A DNA stretch of 64,000 nucleotides from Cyprinodon diabolis (lineage: Eukaryota; Chordata; Actinopteri; Cyprinodontiformes; Cyprinodontidae), in contig CM060064.1 of the NCBI GenBank assembly GCA_030533445.1, positions 1,591,416 to 1,655,415 on the forward strand. Direction: 5' to 3'. This document shows, piece by piece, positions 1 through 12,291 of this stretch; the first letter of the stretch is position 1; each line of letters starts with the position of its first letter. A program made the position numbers and the translations under genes. Below the pieces are notes generated by a model that saw only the letters and a program-made list of their open reading frames with translations, had not been told where the DNA came from and did no database searches.

Positions 1-489
1 ACATTAGGATCTAAAGAGAAGCGCCATCTCCTGGTCAGACCCTGTAATTCAGTGAAGAGGTGGAGTCAGATTAACAATATGCAAGAGGGGGTAAATGATT
101 ATATACGTGGAAACTCTGTGAAAAAAGCTGATGCTTTACACTCTTATAATTGAGTCCTGATGCTTTTAGACTAAAACATCATAAGTGAGGAGCTAAGAGG
201 GATTCTGGTGTGGTGGCTTCTACGAACTCTCAGTTTAAAGTTGAAGTCAGGTCATATTCAGAATCCAAACTTCTGAAAGTTCTTTAAATCTGAAATTATT
301 CCATCCTGTTCAATAAATGATCAGTGTTTTTAATTCAGAGTCATTTTCATGTGAATGTGCTTTACTGGAGGCATCCATGTTTGTCAAAGAACACTACTGC
401 CACCTACTGGTTAGTGACATTGTCACGGTGCGGTATCGGCTGTTGATCAAGTCCCAGTGCTGTATCTGGTGTTTGTCACAACGCGCTAT

Positions 490-740
490 TATCCAAGTCA
501 TCTTGAAAACATTCTTCTTCCAAATGTTGGCTACATATTACGGGTTTTTTCTCTGGCCAGAAGTTCGATGGCAAATCCTCCCTCTTCAAGTTGGCGATCC
601 AACGACCAACCCGTCCGTGGAGGATCAGGAATCAGAAAGGTGGAATAACTCTTTTTTTCACTTTTACCCGATGTATTCCAGCATCCAGCTGCCATGCACG
701 TGGGCATTGTCAGTTTCACTATAGCTCTGGTGAATTTCAA
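490..740 (-). pseudogene. THAP zinc-finger fragment (family B)
   Basis: Read on the minus strand, the fragment starts at an ATG at 738-740. It shows the THAP N-terminal pattern MPTCMAAGCWNT (the first two metal-binding cysteines). After a frame change it gives a tryptophan-bearing stretch and then ICSQHLEEECF, the C-x2-H half of the C2CH finger. THAP domains bind DNA specifically and form the N-terminus of Kolobok and P-type transposases. The frame break means no intact finger is encoded in one reading frame. The copy at 37056-37640 shares the same break. Confidence 0.7.
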
Positions 741-1359
741 TGGTGAAGTCCTCTGGAAATCTTCAATAATTGTTGCTGATTGCAGATGTGTCTAGTAGTT
801 CCCATTGATTTAGCTTGTAAAGCGGGGAGAATGGCGCTAGGCTTACCGCACCGTGACGTCACTGCTGGAAGATGGCAGGAGGGAGGGGCTACTATATTTG
901 GGTGAAATATATAATCATTAGTTGCAGTGCTAATCTGAACCTGGAAGTTGTAATTATGATCTGTAACAGTATTATTCCTGCTGATATTGGGTTCATATCG
1001 GTATCAGTTAAGACTCAGAGCTGCAATATCGGCATCATATCAATAACAGAATGGTTGTATCAGGACTGCTACAGTGATCAACAACCAGGCGACAGGAAGC
1101 AGCAGATTTATTGGATGAACTAACTTTTATACGTGTGAATAAGATCAAATTTACTTCCATTTCTCGTTATTTAGAAACACTGTAATTGCGTATTGATTTT
1201 ATATTAGCAAGCTATTGCTAACATTTGGCAAACATTTATCATAGAAGTGCAGCTAGAAAAATACTTTTTATCAAAACCAGATTATATTTAATAGAATTAG
1301 AATAGAACTTAACTTTCATTGTGATTACATTGTCATAAGTACAGATCAACAAAATGAAC

Positions 1360-1540
1360 TCTGGATTTAACTCATCCCCTTGGGGAGCAGTGGGCTGCCA
1401 TTGTGCAGCACCCAGGGAGCAGTGTGGGGGTTAAGGGGTCTTGCTCAGGGACTCAGATTGGCAGTCTGTGGGAGTGGGACTCAAACTCAGAACCTCAGGA
1501 TTCCAAGCTCTATGTCCTAACCACCATTTAATGTCTAAAA
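1360..1540. repeat. LINE/SINE tail-like fragment
   Basis: The segment reads CCTTGGGGAGCAGTGGGCTG, then a TTGCTCAGGGAC motif, a GGGACTCAAACTCAGAACC motif and TCCTAACCACC. This order is typical of the 3' ends of fish L2-type LINEs and their SINE partners. It lies in the part of the 235-1779 element that is absent from the other copy, so it probably arrived by insertion. Family assignment is by motif order only. Confidence 0.5.
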
Positions 1541-1779
1541 TGTCCAGATCTAGAACAAACTGTCAGCTGCCGGTTCTGATCTGCAGATCAGAACGCTGAC
1601 CTGATGCCGTGCTTCTGTGATCCATTAAAAGCTGTAACCATTAAAGTCAAGGAGCATAACTCAAAAATGATCAGTGATCGCTGCAAATATTATTGTTTTT
1701 TCTCTTTACTGATTAACACTAAATTCATTATAAATAATGATCCGTTGATTATTCCTTGCTGACCGGACCTTTCCTTTAA

Positions 1780-3659
1780 AATCGGTGGAAAAGGTTTTTT
1801 TATGAAATCTACGGTATAGTCCGTTTGCTGTCCTGTGAGTGTTTTTATAGTTTCATCTCCAGAGGTCGGTTAGTTTCGGATGAACCCAGTTTTAGCCTGT
1901 TTTCATCTCACCGGAAGCTGTATTTACATCTGTCTCTCCCCACTAAAGCAGATGTAAATGAGACGCTATAAGGTTTAATTAAACATGATCGTCCCCCGCT
2001 GTCTGCGCAGTGGGTCATCAGAATGAAGGTAGATGAACTTGTACCAATTATTGGAACATCGTTCCCAGAGATTGATAATGAAACTGAAGTGTCCTCTGGT
2101 GAAACATGATGAACACTGTCACTAAATGAGGGCTTCAGCAGGAGGGATATAATAGCCTGTAGGATCACGCTGCTCAGAAAAATCAATCAGTGCAGATCTA
2201 TCATGCAAATAAATCCAAACAAACTGGTAATCTCTTATTTGCTTCCTGTGACTGCACGTTTTAATCACAAAGGAAGGAACAGAGAACGTGTCTCTATCCG
2301 TAAACACAATGAGTTCCCTTTCTGAAGGCTTTGGAAGGTTTGAGCAAACCGTGTTTTACGGCTGGATGGAGCGGCGCTGAAATGGCATTTAAATGCACTC
2401 GCTTGTATATGATGTTCTCCTACAGTTTTAATCCCGCTCCTTTGTGCAAACACATAGCTTTTCTGATTAACTCATTTTCATTTCAATGCAATCTAGCTTG
2501 ATTTGATTTGCCATCCAAAGCAATTGGCTTTCATATTAATGCGATTAGGTTGTAGAACAAAGCGGCCATTATGCAGAGACTTATGGCGCGAGTGGAAGAA
2601 AGGGACCATCGCATGGCCATCAGTAGCATCCCCTCTGAGGAGGGGGCGATATCTCCCCCGCAGACATACAGCGGCCCATGCATCTCCACTCTAATCTCGC
2701 TTTGGCTTTTGTCATGGCTGTTAGATGTGAGAATCCTACAAAGCCGAGATGGTAATGCATTTGTCAAAGCGTTTGTGATCTATGCTCCTCATGCAGCAGT
2801 GCTGTAATCCGGGGTTACATATGTTTCAGCTTGTCATCTCGGTCAAATCCAATGACGGTTGTTTTTTCGGCCCTGCATCCACTCAGACTAATCCATCGTC
2901 TAGTGGAATGTCTGACCTGTGGACAGAGCAGCGTTCAGCAGTCTCTACAGTAGACCTAATAATAGACACCTTCAAATACACTCATGGGGCTTTATGAGCT
3001 CAAGTGTTGGAAACGGTGCTGACGTCTGTTTGCTGTCCACAGCGGCCGCTCTGGGCTTTGACTGATGCACACTGACAGCATCACAATTTTTCTGCTCCAC
3101 TAGCGGCTCAGGGAGGATAACGTTGTTGGCTGAATGGTCTCTCCGTCCCACACATTCATCTAGACCAAGACACCTTAACAAATTCGATAACCTAGACAGA
3201 TACGCAGAAAGGCAATTGCCTTTTAAGTCTCAGCAATAAAGAGACATCCCTACACTCTGCAGCACCATCAAAAGGCTGGGTTGCAAAAGAAGACATTGTT
3301 AATAGAATATTGTTTCTTTCAGTCCAGATGCTGGACTTTACCAGCAGACAGTAAAACACATTTTTCTTTTAAATCGATGTGGAAAATAATTATTTTTGCT
3401 GAAAAAAGGTTCAACTAAAAATACTGCTACAGTCTAAGATGCTGAGACCCTGAGGCAGCAGTAAAAGTAGGCATGTGGAGGGTTGGAGGGTTTCAGACTC
3501 TAGTCTGGGTGTTTCAGGGCCTTTATGTAAAGCAAAACTGACTGTGCAGCAGAAGGGACACCGTTCTGCAGGTTCATATAAGGCAGTGGTTCCTCTGAAT
3601 GCTGCTGGGAATCCGTTCTGCAGGTGAAAGCAGAAACCAACTTGATTTCATGACGGATC
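1780..3659. other. No gene recognised
   Basis: Open frames here are short and unlike known proteins. I saw no terminal inverted repeats, arrays or RNA genes. Confidence 0.5.
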
Positions 3660-3790
3660 AGAACTCCTGGAGTAACCGGGTCTGTTTAGCTTTCTAGTGA
3701 ACTGTAAAGTGCCTTGAGATGACATGTGTTGTCATCTCAAGGCACAATAGAAATAAACTGAATTGAAATTGAATTCAATTGAATTGATTT
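3660..3790. repeat. Dispersed fish repeat end with perfect hairpin
   Basis: GTGCCTTGAGATGACA (3709-3724) is followed by a 5-base loop and its exact reverse complement (3730-3745). An A-rich tail with repeated AATTGAATT follows. The same TGTCATCTCAAGGCAC word occurs at about 20308-20325 inside the TTATTTATATAGCGCC repeat, so this is a rearranged or inverted end of that family. Confidence 0.6.
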
Positions 3791-4250
3791 GGTGAAAAAA
3801 GATCTCCCCTCATATCAGTGACATGTTTAGGTTTTCACAGGTGAATTCCCAGCATCAACCAGTAGGATTACGAAACCTGTAACAGAAGCACCAAGGTCTT
3901 TAAGAATGCAACTTTTAAAAAATGCAGTAAGTACAGAACAACACTTTTAAATCATTGCAGAACTTTTTTTTTGTTTGGTTTTATGAGCAATATAAAAAAA
4001 AAAACTAAAGTACAGTCATTTTTTTACTTGAGAAAATAGCAATTATAGTAAAAGACAAGTTACTTAGTCCTGAGTTAAGGGAAACTTCTGTTGTTTTTCT
4101 GCAGTTTTTAAGGTGCTTTCAAAGGGTGACAGCTGCTGTGGTGGTAAGGCATACAGAGGCTACCATTGCTGCCATCCAGGGCTTTGACCCTTTGACCTTC
4201 CTACCTGCTTTCTCTCCCTGGTTTAATGTCAGGTCTAGCACCTAAAACAC

Positions 4251-4707
4251 TGTAAAATAAGGAAAGAAAGGCACAGAGTCAGAATTCTTTTTACTCACGA
4301 GGAGAGTAGGAAGAGACGTGCAGTTACAATCTCCAGTCCACTCCGCCGGTCTTCAGCTTTCGCCTTGCTATTTATTAAAGTCAGGGGATGTCCCCAGTTA
4401 CACAAGCTGAGGTTGTACTAAAGGAAAGGGAAACAAAATGACCTTACTTTGAACCTCAGCACATATGGCAAAACAATGTGGTTGTTTTGCAATTAAGTTC
4501 ATTCCAAGCACACACGTTTAGAAGAAACATGCGATAGAGGATGTTCAGGCCTCCTTCACAACCCGTTCGTTGCATGACCTTTATCTGGAACGATCTTTAG
4601 CAAGAGTTACTAAGAGATGAATCACACATTATACATCATAATGGTTCATTAGTACACAACCCATCAAACACAAACGGAGTCAGTGTATAAATAACATATT
4701 TCTAACA
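4251..4707 (-). mobile_element. Possible solo LTR
   Basis: On the minus strand this 457-bp stretch begins TGTTAGAAATATG and ends TTATTTTACA, giving TG...CA ends. It contains an AATAAA polyadenylation-like signal about 130 bp before its 3' end, as in a retroviral-type LTR. There is no internal gag or pol sequence next to it and no matching target duplication was found, so the ends may be misplaced or the copy old. The call rests on architecture alone. Confidence 0.35.
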
Positions 4708-5500
4708 TTTCCAGTCTGATTACTGGGAATACTGAAACTGAAAAATTTAAGAAAACAAATCCATTGTTTTAAAAACTAGAGTTCTGCAGGATTAACAAAA
4801 GGAGGAGCTGAATAATAGAGCTTATTAGAAAGACGTTGACATTTACAACAGTAAACACATTCTTCAGCACAGACGGATGATTATCTGTTTAATTTCAGAG
4901 CATCACAGGTTGTGTTGGAGTCATAAGGGTGCAGCTCTACAGATATAGAAGCTGTTTGCTGAGAAAAAAAGCCTCTTATAATTATGCTTGGTGCACAAAT
5001 ATTCCAAACTGGAGAATGTCTGCTTAGACTGAAAACACTGTTTCTGCTTGATGCTTGAAAATAAATATTTCCTTCTATATGTAAATACAGGGATGCGTAT
5101 AACCATCATTGTATTTACCGTCTGGTCTACAGTACAGTCCTTTTTTCCCTCTACGTGATAAAAGATGAAGATACTGTTTGTGTCCCTACATGTAATCTCT
5201 AAGTAGAGGCGCGTTCAGGAGTGCAGTGATGCAAAGCGAGGAGACGGACGAGTTTTAAGGCAAATAGAGCGGAGCCAAACCCGCGGTGGACTGATTGAGT
5301 TCAACAATCTGAGCTTTTCTGTCGTTTAGGGACTGGATGTGGCTGTGAAGCAGGGAGAAGGAGCCCTGCCCAGACAAAGCTTTTTTTTTTATCAAAATGG
5401 AAGATAGGAAAATAAATGTTGACGTAGGAAAAAGGAAGGAATGTTGTAGGAGGTTTGTGCTTGGCTTTTCAAGGAGTTATTTTCATTTAGAAAAATTGGT
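4708..5500. other. No gene recognised
   Basis: AT-rich sequence with only short open frames and no recognisable family motif or inverted-repeat end. Confidence 0.5.
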
Positions 5501-5508
5501 AATCATTC

Positions 5509-5710
5509 ATGGGCTGCTCAGCGACACAGTGGGTAGCACTGCCGCATTGCAACAAGACAGCTCTGGGAGTAACGGCGTTGAAAGTAACGGCTTTACTAAT
5601 GCCGTTAACTTTTTTAGTAACAAGTAATCCAGCTGATTTCTTTGACTATAACTATAACGCAGTTACCATTGCAGACACCCCGTTACTGCGCGTTACTCAG
5701 GTCGCACAAT
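5509..5710. repeat. SINE-like and GTAACG-rich repeat fragments
   Basis: The segment contains CACAGTGGGTAGCACTGCCGC, resembling the conserved core of a common fish SINE-like repeat. It is followed by degenerate GTAACGGCGTT and GCGTTACTCAG words on both strands, as in an inverted-repeat transposon end. Both parts are truncated. Confidence 0.4.
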
Positions 5711-6018
5711 GAACCTTTTTTTCATGATAGGACTCGTGCACCTTGTCATGAGAGAGGGGAGGATGGCTGATGTATAGTGAGATTCCGTCTGTCAGTTGGG
5801 TAGGTGGGTGTTTCTGCTGGCGGGTGTTAACATACAGCACACACAGAGAGATGGAGAGTCAGGAGGACTCCAGCAGCAAAACAGCGTTTTCCACATGGAA
5901 ATACCGGTGTTATGTCGAGCTGCGTTTCCCCATCAGATACGGTTACCCCTGCATCTCCACACAGCGCAGGCGGCACAATTCAACTCGCAAGCTCGCTAAA
6001 ACAGCCGCCATGTGCTGG

Positions 6019-6109
6019 ATTGATGGATGGATGGATGGATGGATGGATGGATGGATGGATGGATGGATGGATGGATGGATGGATGGATGGATGGATGGAT
6101 AGATGGATG

Positions 6110-6204
<95 letters not shown>

Positions 6205-6241
6205 GGATAGATGGATAGATAGATGGATAGATAGATGGATG
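6019..6241. repeat. Compound (GGAT)n-(AGAT)n microsatellite
   Basis: About 80 bp of TGGA units pass into about 100 bp of TAGA units and then a mixed tail. On the minus strand the repeat stays open in all frames (Ser-Ile-Tyr-Leu and Ile-His-Pro-Ser type repeats), so the long open frames here are artefacts. The array sits between two related inverted words (CCCCATCAGATA near 5930 and its complement near 6350), which suggests that it expanded inside an older element. Confidence 0.95.
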
Positions 6242-6439
6242 TTGCAGTAAACACACAGGATTTCAGAATTAGACATCCCCAGTAATTAATTTCATACGCC
6301 CTGTTAAAAAACTTCAGATACTGTTCCCCCAATGTTAAGCATGGGGGAACCCTATCTGATGGGGTTTATAGGCAGTCAGATAGCGTTTCCCCCCGATGTC
6401 ATTATGTTGAGTTGCAATAAATGCAAAATACAAAACTCT

Positions 6440-6770
6440 CTGCAGGTTCTTGTCTTTCTCGTCAACTGCATTCAGCTGGCTTTGGAAACACACGGCGAGA
6501 AGGTGGGGGCTGGGTGGTGTTGTGGTGGTGTTGGCTGTGTGTTTCCTGGACGGGGCCGCCTGTGGAGCTGGTTGACAGTTGCCTTTTGTATCTATGCTTC
6601 TTTTTCTATGGTTGCTTCTGTCTCCTTGAACCCCAGTGGGCCTCAGCAGATGGCCGCTCACACTGAGCCTGGTTCTGCTGGAGGTTTCTTCCTGTTAAAA
6701 GGGAGTTTTCCTCTCCACTGTCGCTACAAGCATGCTGGGATTGCTGAAAACTCAATAAGTCAATGCAATC
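6440..6770 (-). repeat. Dispersed fish repeat, reverse copy
   Basis: The reverse complement matches 61900-62110: an AACTCCCTTT(G/T)AACAGG block, GAAACCTCCAGCAGAACC, GGCGGCCCCGTCCAGGAAAC and neighbouring words. Two copies with the same internal order identify a dispersed element. The apparent proteins across it are not conserved in codon pattern. Confidence 0.75.
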
Positions 6771-6808
6771 ACCTGGTTCTCCTGACGTCCATATATCTAT
6801 ACTTATAT

Positions 6809-7363
6809 TAGGGATGGGACGATTTATGAAAACCGTCCGAACTGTCTTGGTTCGGTTCGCGTGTGTTTCGTTCGGTTCATGCGCTGCTCCTTTTTCTCAT
6901 AGGCAAAGCGTTTCCACTCCAGAGCAGAAGGTGGCGGTACTGCGACCAAAGCCAACCACCAGTAGTAAACAAGAAGAAGAAGAAGAAGCGAAGCAGCTTA
7001 GCCGGGTGTAGCAGAAAAAAGTCAGTTGTTGTGGAGAATTGTGTGGGTATGGCGAGTGGGAAAGAACAGGCCTTGGAAGATGCGCCAGCAGCACTTTATA
7101 GGTCTGCTGTATGGGATCACTTTGCATTTAGAGTGACCTACGATGACGGCGGGAAGATTATTAAATTCAAAGCAGCAAAACATACAGAAATGATCCAGGG
7201 TTTCCGCGGATCAATTTAAATAATTACAATCCATTATTTTTTGGGGGATTTTTTCATTAATTTCATACATTTTTATGGGATTTCGGTGTAACAATCAACA
7301 TATACCGAATCGAACCGAACCGGAAACCGTGACCCTGAAACCGTGAATCGAACCGAACCCCTA
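6809..7363 (+). mobile_element. hAT element with 8-bp TSD
   Basis: The element starts TAGGGATGGGACGAT and ends GAACCGAACCCCTA. Both flanks carry the direct repeat ACTTATAT (6801-6808 and 7364-7371), the 8-bp target duplication expected of hAT transposons. Subterminal GGTTCGGTTCG and CGAACCGAACC words are inverted relative to each other. At 555 bp it is non-autonomous. It retains a BED-finger remnant at 7049-7219. Confidence 0.9.
7049..7219 (+). pseudogene. hAT BED-finger N-terminal remnant
   Basis: The reading frame contains SAVWDHFAFRVTYDDGGKII. This resembles the beginning of BED zinc fingers of hAT transposases (aromatic W-x-x-F followed by a DGG-type turn). The cysteine pair and the catalytic region that should follow are missing; the frame ends in GFRGSI and a stop. 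It lies inside the TSD-bounded element 6809-7363. Confidence 0.55.
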
Positions 7364-7369
<6 letters not shown>

Positions 7370-7398
<29 letters not shown>

Positions 7399-7436
7399 AA
7401 ACCATATATATATAGTATATATATAGAGAGAGAGAG
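7370..7436. repeat. (TA)n and (GA)n microsatellite
   Basis: TA dinucleotides broken by AAACC, followed by a short GA run. It directly abuts the target duplication of the hAT element at 6809-7363. Confidence 0.9.
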
Positions 7437-7439
7437 TGA

Positions 7440-8446
7440 CAAAGAGCAGGAAAGCTCTTATTTACAGATCCTGAAGAAATAGTCTGAATTTTGTGATAAC
7501 ATCAAACTTGTGGAAACTGTAAAACAATTGAAGAAGATTTGACCGTTTGAAAGTTGCCGCTCTGCAAAGAGCAATGACTGGAAGCCAGCTGCTTTAATCT
7601 GTATACTTTGCATATCTTACCTCCATCAACGCCTCTTAGGCTTCATGTCAAAGATCTATGCTATTTTTCTATATAAAGGTAATTTAGAGCACGCCATTAC
7701 AAAATGTGTGTAACATATATACATTGCACAGACCAACATCTGTTAAATGTCCAATAAACAGCAACTTTAACTGTTACACACACAATTAAAACAACTTTTC
7801 TGCAAGTTAGTCTGAGATGGACATGTTTAATGTTTTATCGTCTAAAGGAGGAACAATATGCTTAAAGACAGCAGTCTGAACAGTCCGGTGTTATGGTCTT
7901 GGTTCTGTTTTAGTTTTCTTTTGAATTTTCTCTTTCACTTTGTTTTTCTTTGTTTTCCTGCTGTATTGGTTTAATTCCTATTTGTGGTGTTTTCTGGATG
8001 TATGTGAGTTCTTAGGCATTTTTTGCTTGCCTTCTGTTGCCCTCTTGTGTCAGTCTCCCTTTCGCTAGCTCCTTCTAGAATCCTTGTTACTTTATAAAGC
8101 AAAACATCAGAAAACAGGGCAGACGTTGCATCTTATTCCGATTTATTGAGCGCTGTGCAGTGTTTTTCACCACATGTGCAGATGGGGGCTCCTTTTCCTC
8201 GGTTCCTGTCTGTAGATTTATATCTATATGTAATGTTTCTATTCAAAATGGAAAAGACATCCCCTATTTGCTGCTATAGATAGTGACATGTACCATGCAT
8301 CACTGCAATGCAGCGTGTCAACAAAGCCATTTTATTTTATTAGGAGTTAATCAACATGCATGGGTCAGATAAACAGCCGTATCCTACTGCTTTCTTATCT
8401 GATTTTAGTCATTACGGCTCATGTTAAAGATGATACAACTGCAGAT
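7440..8446. other. No gene; one dispersed repeat fragment
   Basis: Most of this stretch is unremarkable. About 7885-8075 resembles 54183-54355: TTTTAGTTTTCTTTTGAATTTT, then GTGAGTTCTTA and CCTCTTGTGTCAGTCTCC. It is a fragment of a dispersed repeat. Confidence 0.5.
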
Positions 8447-8797
8447 TAGCGTTGCAATATATCATGATTTAGTCTGACTGATATATCGAATTTTCAGTTG
8501 CTAGTGTCGGTTTTTAAAAAACAAAACATTTTTACTTAAAACAATAAGGGGAAAATGGGCCACATCTGACTGCCACTCCAGGAGATGGCGCTGTGGAGCC
8601 GTGTTGCTGTGCGGCGCAGCACCTTTGCTGTTGCTGAGGCTGATCAACATTTACATAACTTGCTTTTTTATCGATACATTTAATTTTGATAGCTGGAAAA
8701 AATAGCGCTATATTTAGTGATATGATAATATTGTATCATGACCCCAATTATCGTGACGTGTATCGTATCGAAACACCCGTGCCAATACTCAACCCTA
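8447..8797. mobile_element. hAT MITE with 8-bp TSD
   Basis: The 351-bp unit starts TAGCGTTGCAATAT and ends ATACTCAACCCTA; the two ends are imperfect inverted repeats. CTGCAGAT is directly repeated on both sides (8439-8446 and 8798-8805). No coding sequence is retained. Confidence 0.85.
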
Positions 8798-8805
8798 CTG
8801 CAGAT

Positions 8806-9814
8806 GTGATGATATATGCATGATATTCAGGGTTTCCTAAAAGGTTGTTTTTCTTTAACCCTGTCGGGGTCCGTCTGCTTGTTGTGATAGGACCCCAGTG
8901 TATTGTTTTAATGGTCTGATCTGATAACTACAGTAAGTTGTGCTGTTGTTCCCTGCCAGAAGCATAGATGCCACATCATTTAGCATTAGGCTGATTTTCA
9001 AGACTTGAATTAAAACTGTGTGGAACTTGACCGTCCTTCTGTCCCTCTGTGATGGCGTTCAGTGCGTGATGAAGCCGACAGAACCCAGGTCACTCCGCTA
9101 CCTTCTCCTGCATGTTATTAACAAACAAATTGCAATCAATCATTTAGTCCTTTAGTAGCTCAAAATGTAATAGCGACCCAGTTCTGTTAGGATTATTGAA
9201 CGCTTAACTGCCTCCTGATTCCAAGTCCTGCACAGTCATGTTCCAGCGAGCTGCCAGGAGTTGGCCGTTACTCAATCCTTTTTCTCCCATGCCTCACAAC
9301 ACCAGCAGCTGTCAGATTAGGTTTGCTGACATCCTTTCTGTGTAGATAAGGAGACATAGTGATCATCATTCATGTATCTGATCACATACACCTGAAATTA
9401 AAAGACAGCATTTTGGAGAAAAAAAAGTGCAGAAAAGGTATCGGCAGCTTTTAAACTGTTTCCTGATAGATAAATAACCGTTATATTAGCTGCCATATTA
9501 ACATCATCTGATGATGATTCTACAGATTGTGTGTTTATAGATGTCATTTAGTGAACAGTGATCATATTGGACTGGTAGCTTTAGCAGAGGCGGGGTCAGC
9601 TCTGCAGCCATATAAGGGGGAGCAGACGATCCACTCTGATGCTTAGAGATGCTGGAAACACCAGGATCCCTGTTTGACTTTAAGCTCCATTTTTTCTGCT
9701 TTGATGAGCTCAGATATTTAAACCTTAGAAAGAATGAACTCTGGAGCTTCTCTCTCATGTCGCGTTTCATCTTTTAGATTCAACTCCAGTTATTGTCCTG
9801 CTTATTTTAGTATG
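8806..9814. other. No gene recognised
   Basis: No open frame resembles a known protein and I found no repeat boundary. Confidence 0.5.
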
Positions 9815-10654
9815 GATCTAATTAGAGCTGCAGCTAATGATTATTTTGCAACTTAATTAATCTGTTGATTATTTTAATAATTGGATAGCCAAAGGTTCCT
9901 TAAAGAATATGATGGTGGAGATTCTCAGTCATCCGGGTCATAGTGATTCCAAGAAGTTAAAATTGAAAAACAATCGAGTTCCAGGCTTTCATAGAGTAGT
10001 CCAGCAAAAGCCTTTTAACGGCTTAGAAAACATTTACACTAAAGCTGGAAAACCGTTGAGGTTGTTATTGGCCTGCAATGCCCCATACTGACCCATTCCT
10101 CTGAAAAGGCAGTCGTTAAGGGTCATTGTTGGCCTGGCTGACCTGGGGAGATATTTTGTTATCCCCTGCATAGCGATGGGGGTTGAGATGGTATTGGGAA
10201 GGAATTAACTCTATTGCTGCTTTGTAGGTTTTTAAAAGTGTCAATCAGAGACCCCCCCCATCTGTTTAAAGGGGCCATAGAATGTAAACCAAGTTTCCAC
10301 TGTCATTGATGAATGACGATAGTTCAGTGGGTGAAATAGACGTACAGAGAAGTTCAAACCCCATCAACTCCTCCTTTCTCTGCAAATCTCACAATTCTAA
10401 ACTTCCACCATAAAACGGGTGAATCCAAACGAAGCTCAGAATAAACGTCAATTTGGGGATGTTGCCTTATTTGGTTCTGACCTGTACTTTTGTCACGCCC
10501 TGAAATGGACATCCAGACCAGCCCACTGGTTCACGGCCCAGGAACCTGAATAGAGGAAGATGGAAGACAGCAGTTTGGCTGTCTAGCCCACAGTTGGGTT
10601 TACTTCTACAAGAATTACAAAGCAGGAAGTTTCTCTATTGAAAATGAGCCAGAA

Positions 10655-11880
10655 CCACGGGAGGAAATGCAGCGTTCCAGGCTGACCGGAGGAAGGGGAA
10701 CATTTTCACACTCTTCCCAAGGATCCAAAGACTCGACAGGCATGGATTATTTTTGTCCATCAGAAGATCCCTACAAAGTTAGATGCTCAGCTGTTCATTT
10801 GCTCGAAGCATTTTACTTCATTTCACTTCTTTTACTGAAATGAGGGTAGGGATGGGGATCAAAACCCGGTTCTATCAAGGACCTGGTTCCACTTTTTTCA
10901 AAACCCTAAAATCAATAACGTTTGGGCTTATCGATACCACTATGGAGTCGTTTTTTTTTTCCTTCTCCCGGAGGTTCTGTAACATAATTGTGTCGCGTCA
11001 CAGCATTTAAATCTAATCAATCCAATCACTGCAGCATGTCCACCAATGTTTTGGAATGAAATTGTAAGCAAACAGATATTAAAAGTAAAACAACTGAAGT
11101 CTGGCAGTTAACTTTGCTCGTGACTCGAGGATGTCGGGCCCGTCTTCCTCATCCACTCAGAGAACCACTGGTAAGCGCACACAGACTGTAGCTTAAAAAT
11201 AGTAATTGTGAAATCCGTGTTGTAACCGGCAGCATACAAGCTAGTTAGCTTGAAAAGTTAATAAAGTTTCAGACATGCTGCGCGATGATGTGTTCAGATT
11301 AGCTCAGTAAAACGACAATTAGGTTTTCATGATGCGTTCAAGTGTAACGTAAAGAAATGGGAAATTGAGTTTTTGGCGAGAAACACGAGTAATACAGTTG
11401 TATATTGCTCTAATTATTTTAGAATATATAATTAAACTACTGATGCCAACATTTATTAAAAATTACATTTAATTTAAAATACAATTATTTATTTGATAAA
11501 TATTTTCCTAATCACTAAAAACATGATGAAAAGCGACAGTAGACAATACATTAACCAACAATTGTGAAAATATATTCTAGTTAGTTTTATGTCATTTAGA
11601 AGTGGCCTATTACATTAGCCATGTTTATTGAAGGCTAGAAACGTTTTTGTTATGCTCACTTGTTAAGCAATAAAAGCAATACCAGTTCTGTTAAAAAAAT
11701 ATTGTTGCATCGTCTTTCCACCAAATGACAGAAAAGTATCGATAGTGGTATCGATAAAGACTCGAATCGATAAGGAGTATCGATAAAGGTATCGATATCA
11801 ATAAATATTAACGATCCCCATCCCTAAATGAGGGGCTGTTCCGTTCCCAGCATAAGGCCATCTCAACCGCAAGCTGGAAG
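10655..11880 (+). pseudogene. THAP finger fragment (family A), split by a hAT insertion
   Basis: The frame gives RKCSVPG, a TGA stop, PEEGE, then HFHTLPKDPKTRQAW, IPTKLDAQLF and ICSKHF: the histidine/proline core, invariant tryptophan and C-x2-H of a THAP domain. The remaining part (KRGAVPT-type box) resumes after the hAT insertion, near 11827-11880. The in-frame TGA beside the N-terminal cysteines is present in all three family A copies. It therefore predates their spread, or marks a position where the true reading differs. Confidence 0.75.
10847..11826. mobile_element. hAT insertion inside the Kolobok-like element
   Basis: Perfect 14-bp terminal inverted repeats TAGGGATGGGGATC (10847-10860) and GATCCCCATCCCTA (11813-11826) are flanked by a perfect 8-bp duplication AATGAGGG (10839-10846 and 11827-11834). 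Subterminal ATCGATA words are abundant. The 980-bp element has no recognisable transposase. Its target lies in the AVPT-box codons of the THAP fragment. Confidence 0.93.
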
Positions 11881-12291
11881 TAGGATTCTGTCGCTAACCT
11901 GTTGATAGCAATGGTAGCATATCTGGGCCGCTGACTGGACCGGACCAGGCATTCAAACCGAACGATTTTGAAATTCCTCCTGGACATTTTTTTAGGTCTG
12001 AAAAGTAGGACATATCCGGGAAAAACAGGTCGTCTGGTCCCCCTACCATATCAACAATTTGATGTTTCAGTGAGTGAGTGCTTGTTGCTATGATGCGTCT
12101 TTGCTCAGCAGCTTCGCTCGTTGTAAAGCAACCAATCAGAGCACAGCTCATCTAAATATTCATGATCCTACTATAAAAGGAAGAAACCTGTGGTTTCATT
12201 CTAGGGCTTTTAACCAGGCTGCATTAGGGCTCATAGAACAGCTAATATGCCATTTTCAGCCCAACCAATGTTACACACCCTATTAGAGACC

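Larger units (their letters stand above)
235..1779 (-). mobile_element. Kolobok-like THAP element, family B, copy 1
   Basis: A TTAA tetranucleotide lies at both ends (235-238 and 1776-1779), with related inverted ends just inside (AAAG..GAAGTC on the left, GACCGGACCTTTCCTTT on the right). Both ends and the 240-900 segment match, in reverse orientation, the element at 36707-37892. TTAA target sites plus a THAP finger are the hallmarks of Kolobok transposons. The stretch of roughly 905-1690 has no counterpart in the second copy and is either an insertion here or a deletion there. No catalytic transposase region is visible, so the element looks non-autonomous. Confidence 0.75.

Noticed and set aside
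5943..6332. Open frames of up to 129 codons with Ser-Ile-Tyr-Leu and Ile-His-Pro-Ser repeats
   Set aside because: They are translations of the GGAT/AGAT microsatellite; every frame on that strand stays open for the same reason.
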